Source: Lobulomyces angularis (Eukaryota; Chytridiomycota; Chytridiomycetes; Lobulomycetales; Lobulomycetaceae). From it: 64,000 bases of DNA. Position numbers and translations under genes: made by a program. The notes under the pieces are model-generated. The model did no database searches and was not told the origin of the DNA. It saw only the letters and a list, made by a program, of their open reading frames with translations. Positions 1 through 10,587 of this stretch are shown here, one piece after another; positions within the stretch are counted from its first letter, which is position 1; the number at the start of each line of letters is the position of its first letter. The stretch spans positions 25,509 through 89,508 of the forward strand of contig JADHYX010000029.1 of NCBI GenBank assembly GCA_027604685.1, in the 5' to 3' direction.

Positions 1-1943
1 TATATATATCCTGCAAAATTATTGTTAATTCCAAAAATAATAAAAAAAAAATTAAGTTACCAGGTAATTTCGTTCTAGTATCATTAATCCTGGAAAAAAA
101 TTTTTAAACACAAAATTTTTTTTCAGATCCAAATAAAACCTGTAGCAACAAAAGTTTCATCTGCGATTCTAATCGTCACCACAGTTTCTTGGCCTTTCGC
201 ATTTTCAGAACAGCACGCAAGAAATCTCCTTGCAACAAATTCAAAAACGCTAAATTCTTCATCAGCGAGACCTTCACTACTTTTGGTTGGATGAATAGGG
301 GGATGGGATTTATCATTGTGTTGACCTTTCCGAGGAGTTCGAAATTTTCCCTGCTGTAAACTAAAATATAAAATTAAATTGTGGAAAATAGTAATAGAAC
401 CTTCTAGCATAATCTCCCCATTGTAAACTCTGACATTGTATGCTAATTAAAGATTGCAGATCAAAATCTGCTTCAAAAATATCTGTTTCCGTCCTGAAAT
501 GTCATTAACTAACAAGGTATCTTGGAATTAAATAATAAATACCTTGGATAACTTAAATATCCCTTATTATAAAGAGTTTCGGCAATCTAAATTACATTGT
601 AAGTACAACATATTAAAATTTTTTACACTCATAACACGATCAGAAGAAAGTCTTAATTTTGTGGAAGCATTCTTTTGCAATTCAACTGTAGTAAGTGGCA
701 AAGGACGCCATTTTTCTTTCGGTTTTGAACTTACTGTTTCTACTTTAGCAGAAGGATTTTCTACACATCTTTCATAAAACACCAAGCATATTTGTTGATC
801 AAATAAATGATTTTTAGTCCAAGAAAATTTTGTATGAATCTCGTCTTTATTTAAACTGACACTAATATACCAAAACTCCTCTGGAACAAAATTTTCCACT
901 TTTTTGTATTGATCAACCACAAATCCTATCGGTATAAAGATTATTTATAAGTAAAACTAAATTAAAAAAAAACCTAAAGTCGGAAATTGACAAGGGCCTG
1001 TGTTTTAAAAAATTTTAATTTAATTATAATTTAGCGCAGAATACCAAAACTTAAAACTTTATCCTTCAACATATCGAAATTCGATTGTAATTTCAATGTT
1101 TGCATTCTTGTGAAACTAGCCCCAATCCTTAAATCCAATTCCATTCTACAAAATTAAAATAAGAAAATCTCTTATTTGAAACCTGGCTTCAACCGATTTT
1201 GCCTGATTCCAATCCAAATCTACCGGATTTGCGAATGCTTGCCTTATTTGTGGACTCTGAAGGACAGAAAATCTGAAGCAATTCTATATAAGAAAATTTG
1301 AAAATAATATTGATACCTAGCTCTTTTAATCACTACCCTTGGGTTTACTTTTCTACAGACGGATACAATTTCTGAGCCAATGTGCTCCCCTTCCCGATCA
1401 CTTTTTAGAAGTGTAAGATTTAACAAACAAAAAAAAAAAAGAAAATAAAAATAAAACAATAATAGATACCAATCTGTCCAAATAAATAAAATTTGACAGT
1501 TTCTTACTTCCTGTTCTAAGTTAAGCACTATATCTTTTGTTTCCTTGAAACATAACAATAAATCATCAAGTTATTATTATAAAAAATAAATTACATCAGA
1601 AACCGTTTTGATTATTTCAGCTTCATACAAATTTACAGGTAAACAACCATTCCAATTTTTCCACTCTTTTAAAAAATAAAGATGATTTTAAATTAATTTT
1701 CTTGTTTTTTATATTAAATTAAAAAAAAAATTCGAGCCAACCGGTTTTAAATTCTAAGTTCATGATGTGTCCCAGTACACTTGTCATAACAATGGTTGCA
1801 TTCGTGTTCTGCCATTTAAGTTGAAACTGATAGTTTTTTATAAATTTATTTCTTGAATTTCTAGTTTGGTAATTATCATTACTTAATATCTTTGCGACTG
1901 TTTTTGAAATGGATGGTTTTTCTGCAACACATAATATTTTCAT
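1..1943 (-). CDS. TOP3: DNA topoisomerase III (type IA), 5' part, runs off the left edge
   Basis: Type IA topoisomerase that relaxes and decatenates single-stranded crossings; in the known family it acts with a RecQ helicase and RMI1 to dissolve recombination intermediates in the nucleus. The protein begins MKILCVAEKPSISKTVAKIL, the Toprim start of the family. The acidic Toprim motif SDREGEHIGSEIV follows after an intron (about 1380-1450 on the plus strand). Further in are GFVVDQYKKVENFVPEEFWY and a KWRPLPLTTVELQK block. The catalytic tyrosine lies in YLSYPRTETDIFE (Tyr codon 548-550), split by an intron right after SYPR. The last visible part contains HNDKSHPPIHPTK and ARRFLACCSENAKGQE. The C-terminal part, including any zinc fingers, is outside the window. 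The ATG at 1943 is the first in frame. It is divergent from the next gene across 196 bp. Identity is very secure; exact exon ends are inferred. Confidence 0.93.
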
Positions 1944-2139
1944 CAAAAAAAATTTGATTAAAAATTTGGTATTTTTGTAATTTGCTTTTTCGATAAATTA
2001 TTATTGATACAGTTTCTTTTTTTGTAAAATTAAAAAGATTTTTGAAGTTAAAAATGATTAATTTGATGCAAAATAAAATTTATTGAACGTAGGGTTTTAG
2101 GGATATTAAAGTTTAAAAAAAAAAAAAAAACATCACATT
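1944..2139. promoter_or_regulatory. Divergent promoter spacer TOP3 / MRPL16
   Basis: This 196-bp AT-rich spacer separates two divergently transcribed start codons and must hold both promoters. It contains an 18-19 nt A run just before the MRPL16 ATG. No specific binding motif is recognised. Confidence 0.5.
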
Positions 2140-3123
2140 ATGAGTTTTTTATATCAAAATAATATTTCATTTATAAAAAGTATATCAAACCCAAAAAATT
2201 TAATTCAAAAAAGATTTGAAATTAGACCAAAAAGAGTTAAATATAAAAAGCAGCAAAAAGGTTTTTTTACTGTAAATTCTGGAGGTTCATTAGCTGGTTT
2301 GTTTTAAATTATTTTTTCCGAATAATTAAAATTTTTTATTAGGTACAATTCCTCAGATAGGTGAATATGCTTTGCAAGTAACAGAGGGTGGAAGATTAGA
2401 AGATAAACAATTGGTATTTTTAAAAATTTTGTTTTTTCATTCATAGACTACCACCTTTGGAATCTTTTAGGATAACGCTAGAACCTCGATAAGACGATGC
2501 ATTAAACAAGATAAAGGAGCGAAAGTATATCTTACAACATTTCCAGATAGACCAGGTTTTTTTTTTTTAACCTTAATATAATGTATTAAACATTTCAAAT
2601 GTACTTTTTAGTGACCAGTAAAGGTTCAGAAGCGAGAATGGGTAAAGGAAAAGGAGCGGTAGAATTTTATGCAAAATGGGTACGGTTTTTTTTTATTTAT
2701 TATTTCAGTCAACCAACTTTTTTTTTTTTTTAATTTTAAATGTCTTTAAAGGTATCTGCCGGAGCTATTGTATTTGAACTTACAGGGTGTAGAAAAGAAA
2801 CTGCAAGAGATGCATTGTAAGTTAATGTTTATATAAATTTAATATTTTTTTTTTTAATGCATATTAAATATTTAAACTTTAGAATTAGAGCCGCAAGAGT
2901 ACTACCACTAAAAACGAAAGTTATTACAGCACCAAAGGAGGGTAAAACTAAAGAATAAAATTTTTTTATTTTTGTTAAAAAAAATTTTTTTTATAAATTA
3001 GGAGAAAGTAGAACACCCCCGAGAGTGTTACCATTCTTTCTGAAGCAAAGATTTAAGCTGGCAGAAGCATTAAAATATGATAAAAAATTAGAATTGAACA
3101 AAACGGAAGAAAAAAAATTGTAA
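2140..3123 (+). CDS. MRPL16: Mitochondrial ribosomal protein L16 (uL16m)
   Basis: Large-subunit mitoribosomal protein that in the family helps shape the peptidyl-transferase and tRNA-accommodation region. The N-terminus (MSFLYQNNISFIKS...) is basic and plausibly a mitochondrial presequence. The uL16 core follows: RPKRVKYKKQQKGFF, then GGSLAGTIPQIGEYAL, SRARMGKGKG-like SEARMGKGKGAVEFYAKW, VSAGAIVFELTG, and a helix ending RAARVLPLKTKVI. The gene is split by several short introns, each with GT...AG ends. The reading frame appears to stop soon after position 2940 unless the intron starting at about 2942 is removed; splicing to the acceptor at about 3000 gives a basic tail that ends at 3123. Its 3' end converges with PIGP. 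Confidence 0.88.
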
Positions 3124-3269
3124 TAAATTAAAAGATGAATTAACGTTAAATTAAAATCTATTATATAAAAACAAAAAAGATAATAATAATATATACAAAT
3201 ATTTTATCAATTATTTCTTTTTTTTTTTTTTTTTTTAACAATCGTAAAAGATAAAATTTTTTTTTTTTT

Positions 3270-3806
3270 TTATTTCTTTTGCAAAGGGCATTCAAATATA
3301 CTTTTATTAACTAAATCCAAAGGCAAGTCCGCAATGTAAGGTTTGTAATTAGGGTCTTTCAGTAATAGTAGGTCATTTTCATCAGGATATTTTTGAAATT
3401 CATCTTTAAAATAAAAAAATTACAAAAAGCAATAATTAAAACAAAAAAATTAAAAAAAAAAAATTTTTTAAAAACCTGTTATGGTATTAAGTGAGTCCAG
3501 TGGAAATGTTTTCGTTAAATTTATTCCAATGATCATAAACGAAATAAAGGGAATTAGTCCTAAAATGTAAATTGGTATAATAATAGCCCACTGTCTAGCA
3601 AAAAGAAAAATAGTGTTTAATGCATATCTTATTTAAACTAGGAAGTTACTTTTGCGGATAGTAAGTTATTCCAATCAAATTCAAAACTGAATCAGGAATG
3701 ATTGCCCACAAGAGGTATACTGCAAACGTAAAGTATGATACTATGTATATTATGAACCCGTAAAATTCAGGTGATGTTGACTTCAACTTTTTTTTTTTTA
3801 TAGTCA
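3270..3806 (-). CDS. PIGP: GPI-GlcNAc transferase subunit P
   Basis: Small membrane subunit of the ER complex that transfers N-acetylglucosamine to phosphatidylinositol, the first step of GPI-anchor synthesis. After a basic start (MTIKKKKLKST) there is a membrane segment YGFIIYIVSYFTFAVYLLWA, the typical link P-D-x-x-L then GITYYPQ, and a second membrane segment WAIIIPIYILGLIPFISFMI. The C-terminal tail contains TFPLDSLNTIT, then DEFQKYPDENDLLLLKD and a DLPLDLVN motif, the usual PIG-P ending. Two or more short introns interrupt the gene. Size (about 135 residues) fits the family. It converges with MRPL16 over a 146-bp spacer rich in A/T runs. Confidence 0.82.
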
Positions 3807-3954
3807 TTTTTTTTAGAAAATTTTTAACTTAAAAAATTTGAAAATAATTGTTTTAAGCAATTAAAGAAAAAAAAATTTTTCAAAAATATAAAAAAAATCA
3901 AATTCATTCATTTTTATAAAGTATTTATTAATTTATTTAAAAACTACATTAGAT

Positions 3955-4684
3955 TTATTCCTCTTCTTCTTCAGCTCCATCCTGCAAATTAAATAAATTG
4001 TTAATTTTACAAAAAAAATTTAAAAAAAAAATCACCTTTGCAGCAGCGGCTTTTGCTCTCTTTCTCTTGCAACGTCCAGGGCGACCTCCTCCGTATGGTG
4101 AAGTAAGAGCAAAATCAATGTGCTTTTGACTGTTTTTTATTAAAAAAAAGTAAATTCTCTGATACATTTCCTAAAAAAATAATCACCTGTCTAGACGAAC
4201 AACGAAAGAAGGAATGTCAACAATTTGTCTTCCAACTCTATTAAAAAAAAAAAGAAGTTCTAGTGCTCTTAGAAAAAAATCTGTACCTAATATGTCTTTG
4301 TCTAATTAAAACACGAGCATGGTGAATAGATTTAGCTAATCCAAGTTTAAAAACTTGAGTTTGTAAACGACGTTCCAGAAAATCTTCTTGCTTCAACCCA
4401 AGTACATAATCAAGCTTAGCCTTAGTTTCATCCAATACACCAATTCTAATTAATCTACGAATAAGTGCATTACCCTCGAAAAGTCTTCTTGGATTTTTTT
4501 CTTCCAAAGTTAAAAGTTCTCTAGCAGCACGACGAATGTTTGAAAGGGCATAACCAATTCTATAGATTTCTCTTTTATTACGTAAACCATATTCACCAGC
4601 AAGTTTTAATTCTTGATCTAGACGTTCAGCAATGTATGGTCTACGTGGAACCTTATAGGTTTTTGAACAATTTGTTCTTGGCAT
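3955..4684 (-). CDS. RPS9: 40S ribosomal protein S9 (uS4)
   Basis: Primary rRNA-binding protein of the small ribosomal subunit (uS4 family). The first large exon begins [20 protein letters not shown] and continues with [36 protein letters not shown] and the S4 RNA-binding motif [18 protein letters not shown]. Downstream exons give [36 protein letters not shown], a Lys/Ala-rich piece and an acidic DGAEEEEE end, exactly the family layout. Three short introns are needed. The ATG at 4684 is preceded by a 23-nt A run on the plus strand (that is, poly-T in the 5' UTR). It is divergent from RPL21, so the two ribosomal protein genes share one 517-bp upstream region. Confidence 0.95.
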
Positions 4685-5086
4685 TTTGAAGAGAGAAAAA
4701 AAAAAAAAAAAAAAAAATTAATTTTAAAAAAAAAAAAAATTATCCTGGGTTGGCAATAAAATTAAATAGTAGATGGATTAGCATTAGGCTAAATCTTCAT
4801 AATAAATTAGCAGCATTCATCTCATTTAAATTGGATTTTTTTTTGCATTGTGAGAAAGTTTGTTCAATGTCGCCATGGATACGGGCGCTGTTCCATGGAT
4901 ACAGGCACAGGCGCATCAAGGCGCAAGAATGATATTTTACTTTTGACTCGAAAGTAAGAATATTGGCTATTTTAATGATAATAGTTGCCAAAATATCACT
5001 TGCAGCTGTCATTTATTAGTGCAGCGATGCTGATTTTATCATTTTTAGTCCATCATTTTTGGCCCTGTGTTACCCTCAAAATTGAA

Positions 5087-5118
<32 letters not shown>

Positions 5119-5201
5119 ACTTTTTTAGTAAGTTTTTTCATTGTGAAAATAGTCGCATACTAAACTCTATATTCTTTAATAGATAAACTTCAACCAAAGA
5201 T
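4685..5201. promoter_or_regulatory. Shared upstream region of RPS9 and RPL21 with a GC-rich duplicated motif
   Basis: This 517-bp spacer feeds two divergent ribosomal protein genes. In its middle is a short GC-rich patch, unusual for this window: the 10-mer CCATGGATAC occurs at 4873 and again at 4893, each followed by a GGC-containing half, so the unit repeats with a 20-bp period. A GGCGCATCAAGGCGC string follows at about 4910-4925. Toward RPL21 there is GGCCCTGTGTTACCCTC (about 5061-5077) and then a T run of more than 20 nt. A regulatory role is inferred from position only. Confidence 0.5.
5128..5182 (+). other. Probable 5'-UTR intron of RPL21
   Basis: A perfect GTAAGT donor at 5128, a TACTAAAC branch-like string at about 5158-5165 and an acceptor TTTAATAG ending at 5182 define a 55-nt intron. 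It sits 19 nt upstream of the RPL21 ATG. The length and signals match the coding introns of this genome. Transcript data are needed to confirm it. Confidence 0.55.
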
Positions 5202-5788
5202 ATGCCACACTCATTCGGTCTTAGAGCACGTACCAGACATCTCTTTTCAAGAAATTTTAGAGAAAAAGGATCAATTCCACTTTCAACTTACTTAAAAACA
5301 TATAAAGTTGGTGATATTGTTGATATTAAAGTTAATGGTGCTATCCACAAAGGTATGCCTCACAAATACTATCAAGGGTAAATATATTGTTTTTTTTTTC
5401 TTATTCCACTCATTTATTAATTTTTCAATAGTAAAACTGGAGTTATTTATAACGTAACCAAAAGTTCAGTTGGTGTTATTTTTCACAAGGTTGTTGGAAA
5501 TAGATACTTAGAAAAACGTGTTAATGTGAGAATTGAACACATCAAACATTCTAAATGTAGAGAAAATTTTGTCAAAAGAGTTAAAGAAAATGCTGAAAAA
5601 AAAAGAGATGCTAAAGCTAAAGGAGGTTTAAATTTTAAGCTTTATAGATTTTTATTAATATTAAATTTTTTACAGTAAGCATTAATGTCAAACGTCAACC
5701 TCTTGGCCCAAGACCTGCTCATTATGTTTCAACTAAAAACAATCTCCCAACTACCGTTAGTCCAGTTGCTTATGAAGCATTAGTTTAA
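5202..5788 (+). CDS. RPL21: 60S ribosomal protein L21 (eL21)
   Basis: Eukaryotic/archaeal large-subunit protein. The protein starts [20 protein letters not shown] and continues with [20 protein letters not shown] and [16 protein letters not shown], the conserved eL21 core. Later parts are [38 protein letters not shown] and a basic Lys/Glu stretch. It closes with [17 protein letters not shown] and ETISP-like [12 protein letters not shown]. About 160 residues, the expected size. Two coding introns are visible, with GT/AG ends near 5378-5431 and 5625-5675. It is divergent from RPS9. Confidence 0.95.
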
Positions 5789-6294
5789 CTTTTTTTTTTT
5801 AATAAAAAAAATTTATTTAATATAATATATATAAATTTTATATCTTTTAAAAAAAAAAATTTATGTAACAAAACTTTCATGTATGGAAATGAATTGTTTT
5901 AAATAGAGATTTTAAACCACTATTATTTTTTTTGTATAAAAGTACTATTAACAGTTCAAGTAGAATAACATAAACTGTACTTGCTCTAAAGTAGGATGGC
6001 TTAAAAAAGACTTAACGAATAAATAAGCATATATATTTGAAGATAAGACCAAATTACTAATAAATTTAATTTAATTTTAAAACTTCAACGGATCTACATG
6101 TTACTATGCATAAATAACCAAGCAACAGTTAAGACTATTAGGCATCTATATCATACCTCCAAACAGAATGCATGCAGTTCGCACTATATTATTAACCATT
6201 ACTAATGCATTAAATTATTAAAAATATAATCTTACGGTTTTTTTACATTTTTTTTCCAGCATTACATTTTAAATTAAATTAAAATCATATAACA
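5789..6294. other. Intergenic region RPL21-COX15
   Basis: About 500 bp with no open frame or RNA gene that I can support. It holds the 3' end of RPL21 and the upstream region of COX15. A T-rich tract with TTTTTTTTCCAG ending at about 6259 looks like a splice acceptor and could close a 5'-UTR intron of COX15, but no donor can be assigned. Confidence 0.4.
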
Positions 6295-7988
6295 ATGGTA
6301 CTACGAAACTTTACTGCTATATTATCAGTTAGAAGGTCTTTAAATCACTTTGAGAAACTTCCAAATGATTGTATAAAAAATAGTTTCAATTCAACAAAAT
6401 TTATTAATAGGACCATAAAATCCAAATTGTTTTCAAGTTTAAAGTTATTTGATAACAAATTTGAAGAGATAAAAACTGTAAAATTAAAATTTGTTCCATT
6501 TCAAAGTAAGCTAAGTAAGAGATTTTCAACTTCTGATACTTTCAGCGAGGAAAAATTCACTGAGGAGAAAAAAGATGAAGAGCCAACAACAAAAAAAATT
6601 GTTGGATATTGGTATTTAGTTTCTAGTAGCTTAGTGTTTTTAATAGTAGTTGTTGGTGGTTTAACAAGATTAACAGAAAGTGGTATTATTTCAGAATTGG
6701 TGGTTTTTTATTTAACTTCATTCACTCTTTTTAAAAGGTTTATCGATTGTGGAATGGAATTTAATAAAAGGAATGAAACCTCCTACTTCAGAAGAGGAAT
6801 GGTTGGAAGAATTCAATAAATATAAGCAATTTCCAGAATTTATAAAGTTAGTAGCCCTCAGCTGATTTTGACAAAAATTTTAACTTTTTCTTTTATTTTA
6901 TTTTTTTTTTTCTAAGAACTAATCATAAAATGAAATTAGATGAATTTAAATTTATTTTTTATATGGAATGGGGACATAGGATGATAGGAAGAGTTATCGG
7001 ACTTGCTTTTATTTTACCAGGAATTTATTTTTATAAAAAAAATTACATGTCGAAAAAAATTCAATCTCGTTCCCTGTTGGTGGGGAGTTTAATTGGATTA
7101 CAGGGTTTAATTGGATGGTATATGGTAAAATCAGGCCTCTCCGCCGAGTTATTAGAAAATGCTCATGCCATTCCTAGGGTCAGCCAGTATTGGCTAGCTT
7201 TACATTTAGGGTCTGCATTTGCTATTTATTCTCTATCATTAGTAACTGGGTTAGGTATTTTAAGGGCAAATAGACCAACGAACTATCTTAATGTAACATT
7301 TTTCATTTTTATCTTTTTTTTTTTGTTTAATTTTTTTTTTTTTTTTTCTTTAAGAATTTAAAAATAATGCTTTCAAATCCAATGCTCAAACCCTTTAGAA
7401 CTTATACTCATGCTACAACGGGTTTAATTTTTTTTACTGCCATGAGTGGGGGTAAAAAAACCATGTCAATAGATTTTTTGCTTAAAAAAAATAAAAAAAA
7501 AAAAAGCTTTCGTTGCTGGTTTAGACGCCGGATTAATTTACAACGAATTTCCATATATGGGAAACAGTTTGATTCCTTCTGACATGTGGGCAATTTCAGA
7601 TGGCTCCACTTTAGGAGTCGACCCTAAACCGTGGTATCTAAACTTTTTAGAAAATCCGGCTACAGTGCAATTTGACCACAGAGTTTTGGCAATGCTTACT
7701 GCTACTTCAGTTTTTTCTCTCTGGGTCTACGCCAGGAAATTAAAACTGCCAAAAAATGCTAGATATGCTGTAAATTCTCTACTAGGTGTCTGCATTTTAC
7801 AGGTACAAAAAGTAGAAAAAAAAAAAATATTAATTTTTTGTTATTTTTTTATTGTCTAGGTTTCTCTAGGAATTTCAACACTTATTTGGTTAGTCCCAGT
7901 ACCTTTAGCTGCCGCACATCAAGCAGGTTCTTTGACCCTACTTTCTACGGCTCTTTGGTTAATGCATACTTTAAAACGCATTAAATAA
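6295..7988 (+). CDS. COX15: Haem A synthase, mitochondrial (COX15/CtaA)
   Basis: Inner-membrane enzyme that oxidises the C8 methyl group of haem O to make haem A for cytochrome c oxidase. A long basic N-terminus with few acids ([17 protein letters not shown]...) is a likely mitochondrial presequence. The family core follows: [13 protein letters not shown] joined by splicing to LSIVEWN, then [81 protein letters not shown] and [19 protein letters not shown]. The haem-binding histidines of the family are present in GHR, LHLG, FDHR and AHQAG. At least five short introns split the gene, one located exactly inside TESG-LS. The 3' end converges with NDOR1, 201 bp away. Confidence 0.94.
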
Positions 7989-8140
7989 TCCCTTTTCTTT
8001 CCTTTCATTATAGAACAAAATTGCTTTTTTTTAAAAAAAAAAAAAAAAAATTGGTAGATTCTAATATCGCGAATTTAAAAAAAGAAAAATAAAATAATGA
8101 TTAATAAATATTAAAATTTAAAAGCTAAAAAGAATAAAAT

Positions 8141-8160
8141 TAATAATAATAATAATAATA
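8141..8160. repeat. TAA trinucleotide microsatellite
   Basis: A perfect (TAA)n tract of about 20 bp lies in the convergent spacer between COX15 and NDOR1. It is non-coding. Confidence 0.8.
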
Positions 8161-8189
8161 CATTAAAGGAAAATTAAAATTCTATTTTT

Positions 8190-10498
8190 TTATGACCAAC
8201 ATTCTTGTTGAAATCTAAAATTTTTTATCATTGCAGTGAAGTACAAATCCGCTTCTTCTTGTGACATTTTACCTTCACTTATAAAAATTTCTTTAAGTGC
8301 TTCAGAAACATCTGTTGGCATTCTGTTTGAACTTCTACCAAAAAAAAAAATATATTTATATATGTATGGAAAAATAAAAAAAATTTTTTTTTTTTACCCG
8401 GACAAATAAACAACTGCTCCTTCCTGTCCAATTTTTGTCCAAAGTAGTTTACTTATTTCTTTAATCCTATGCTGCACATAAATTTTATAATCTTGGTCCC
8501 GAGAAAAAGCTGTGTGGAGATTCAAATTTCCGTTCTTAACATAACTTTCAAATTCTTGTTGATAAAAAAAATCGCAACTTTTGTTTCTTCCTCCAAAAAA
8601 TAAAATATTTTCTTAATAAAAAAAAAATAATAAATAAACAAATTTTTAAATTTAAAAACCTTTTTTTTCATTTTTTATTCTATCATGTAGTATCGACCTC
8701 ATAGGGGCAATACCGGTACCTGGCCCAATCAATATCACACAGGCACCTGGAGGTGGTGGTAATTTAAATGTACCCTGATATAAAAAACCAGTTATTAATT
8801 ATGAAGCAAATTAATTTATTCAAACCGGTGTAACACGGTATGGAACTTTATCTAAAATAAAATAATTCAATAAATTCGAAAAAATTAATATTAATAAAAA
8901 CCTCCAACTTTTAAAGTAGTAATCCATTTTGTGCAAATGCCAACTCTAGGTTTTTTTAATTTAGTTTTGTAATTTACAATAGCAACAAGTAGTTGCACTG
9001 CCCCTGGATGAAAATTTGGAGAGGATGCAATGGAAAAAGATCTGGGTTTAATTGTGGGAAACAAGTCGAAAATATAATCAATAGGAAATTCTTTAACAGA
9101 GTGAAAATCTTGTAAAACTTCAAAAGTTGTTCGCTTAACTCTAAAGCAATAATTGTGCAATTCATCCTGTTTGAAAAGTTTAAAAACAAAAAAAAAATAA
9201 AAAAAAGCATACCTGACCGGAAGGTAGTAAAAAATCCTTTAACTTCCAAACATGATTTTCGTCTACAAAAAATAAAATGTTACTTTTCTGAAAAAAAATT
9301 TTCCTACCTTTTGCAAAATAAGAGAGAAGCTCAAAAAAATATCTTTTTGGTCTTCCAAATATATCTAAATATTTTGTAAGTAATTTTCTAATGGTTAGCA
9401 CGTTTTCCCAGTGCACAGGTATATGTATATCTAACAATATTTTAAATAAATGAAATTTCCAATCTTACCATTAAAATTTTGTTTAATAATAAAAGTTTTA
9501 TCCGCAATCCCTTCCCAATTGAAAAATTTAATAAATTCATCAACATCATCAGGAAGATTTTCAGGAGTCAATAGCATTACATCACCAGGTTTGTAAGTTG
9601 GCGCTTCATTAGGTAACTTAAATTCGATAGTTCGCACCTCTTGAAAATGACTTTGAGGTGTAATTCTTGCGTTATCTGACACTTCAGCAAAAAATTGATT
9701 CTGAGACGGTACTGCTTTCAATTTATTTTCTGCTTCGCTACCTTCTAAAAATTGAATGCTAAACGTAGAATTAGATAGTTCATTCGCAGGTAAAATTTTT
9801 TCCTCCTCCTTTAGAGGATAAATTCTCAATAAAAGCTCAAAAAGTTCCTTCACCCAAGGATCGAAAGTTTGATCAACACCTAATTCAATACGCCTATTAC
9901 GAATGAATTATTATTTTTTATTTTTCACCTAGATAATTTTGATCATCACCATCACCTCTATTTAAAATGGGTTTTGCACCAAGTTGCTGCATTCTTTTGA
10001 AAAGTTTTTTAGCAGTAAAGTTGTATCTAACCAAAAATAATTGTCAATTAATATAAAGTTCTTAGCTTTGTTTGAAAATTGCACAAAAATTACTATGAAC
10101 TATTACTTTTGATAAGAAGAATCACCTAGACCAAAAACTGCAAATTGAACGTGGTCAAAAATGTTTTGAGGTAAACTTTTTTTTGTTAAAAATTTCCAAA
10201 ATTGCTAAACAACTTATTAGCGTAACTAAAGAAAAACTTACCTTCATGTTATTAGGTATGTCCCCTTGCCCTGTTGTCGAACATGTAAAAATAATTAAGC
10301 TGTAGCCAAGTAAATTGTTTTGCCACTCAAATAAATCCATTTCGCTTAGAACTACTTTAAATAAAAACCTTCGAGCTTCCCTGGTAATGCGCTATCACAT
10401 TAATTATCAATAATACAGTTTAATTAAATTACCTCTGCAATTTCTTGACTACATCCGGTTTCAGAACCATAAAGAACTAGCAACTTTCTCTCATCCAT
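8190..10498 (-). CDS. TAH18: NADPH-dependent diflavin oxidoreductase (NDOR1/Tah18)
   Basis: Transfers electrons from NADPH through FAD and FMN to Dre2/CIAPIN1 in cytosolic iron-sulphur cluster assembly. The flavodoxin domain is shown by MDERKLLVLYGSETGCSQEI and by TCSTTGQGDIPNNM. The linker/FAD domain has LPNEAPTYKPGDVMLLTPEN, RSFSIASSPN (the RxYS-type FAD motif) and RVGICTKWITTLK. The NADPH-binding part reads PPPGACVILIGPGTGIAPMR, then FFGGRNKSCDFFYQQEF and a C-terminal FRFQQECWS with the aromatic residue expected to stack on FAD. About 560-600 residues after removing many short introns. It starts 89 bp from the divergent SET1 gene, the tightest divergent pair in the window. Confidence 0.9.
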
Positions 10499-10587
10499 GT
10501 TTGTTGGATATTTTGAAAAATATTTCCTTTTTTGCCCAAAAGAAAAAACCTGTTAAAAACCCTTAACAAAAATATTTTAAAAAGTGA
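10499..10587. promoter_or_regulatory. 89-bp divergent promoter TAH18 / SET1
   Basis: Only 89 bp separate the two start codons, so the two transcription units must share control sequence or overlap in their 5' UTRs. No motif is recognised. Confidence 0.5.

Noticed and set aside
1244..1558. A separate 104-residue protein
   Set aside because: It is two TOP3 exons read through an AT-rich intron that encodes a Phe/Leu/Tyr-rich insert in the middle of the Toprim motif.
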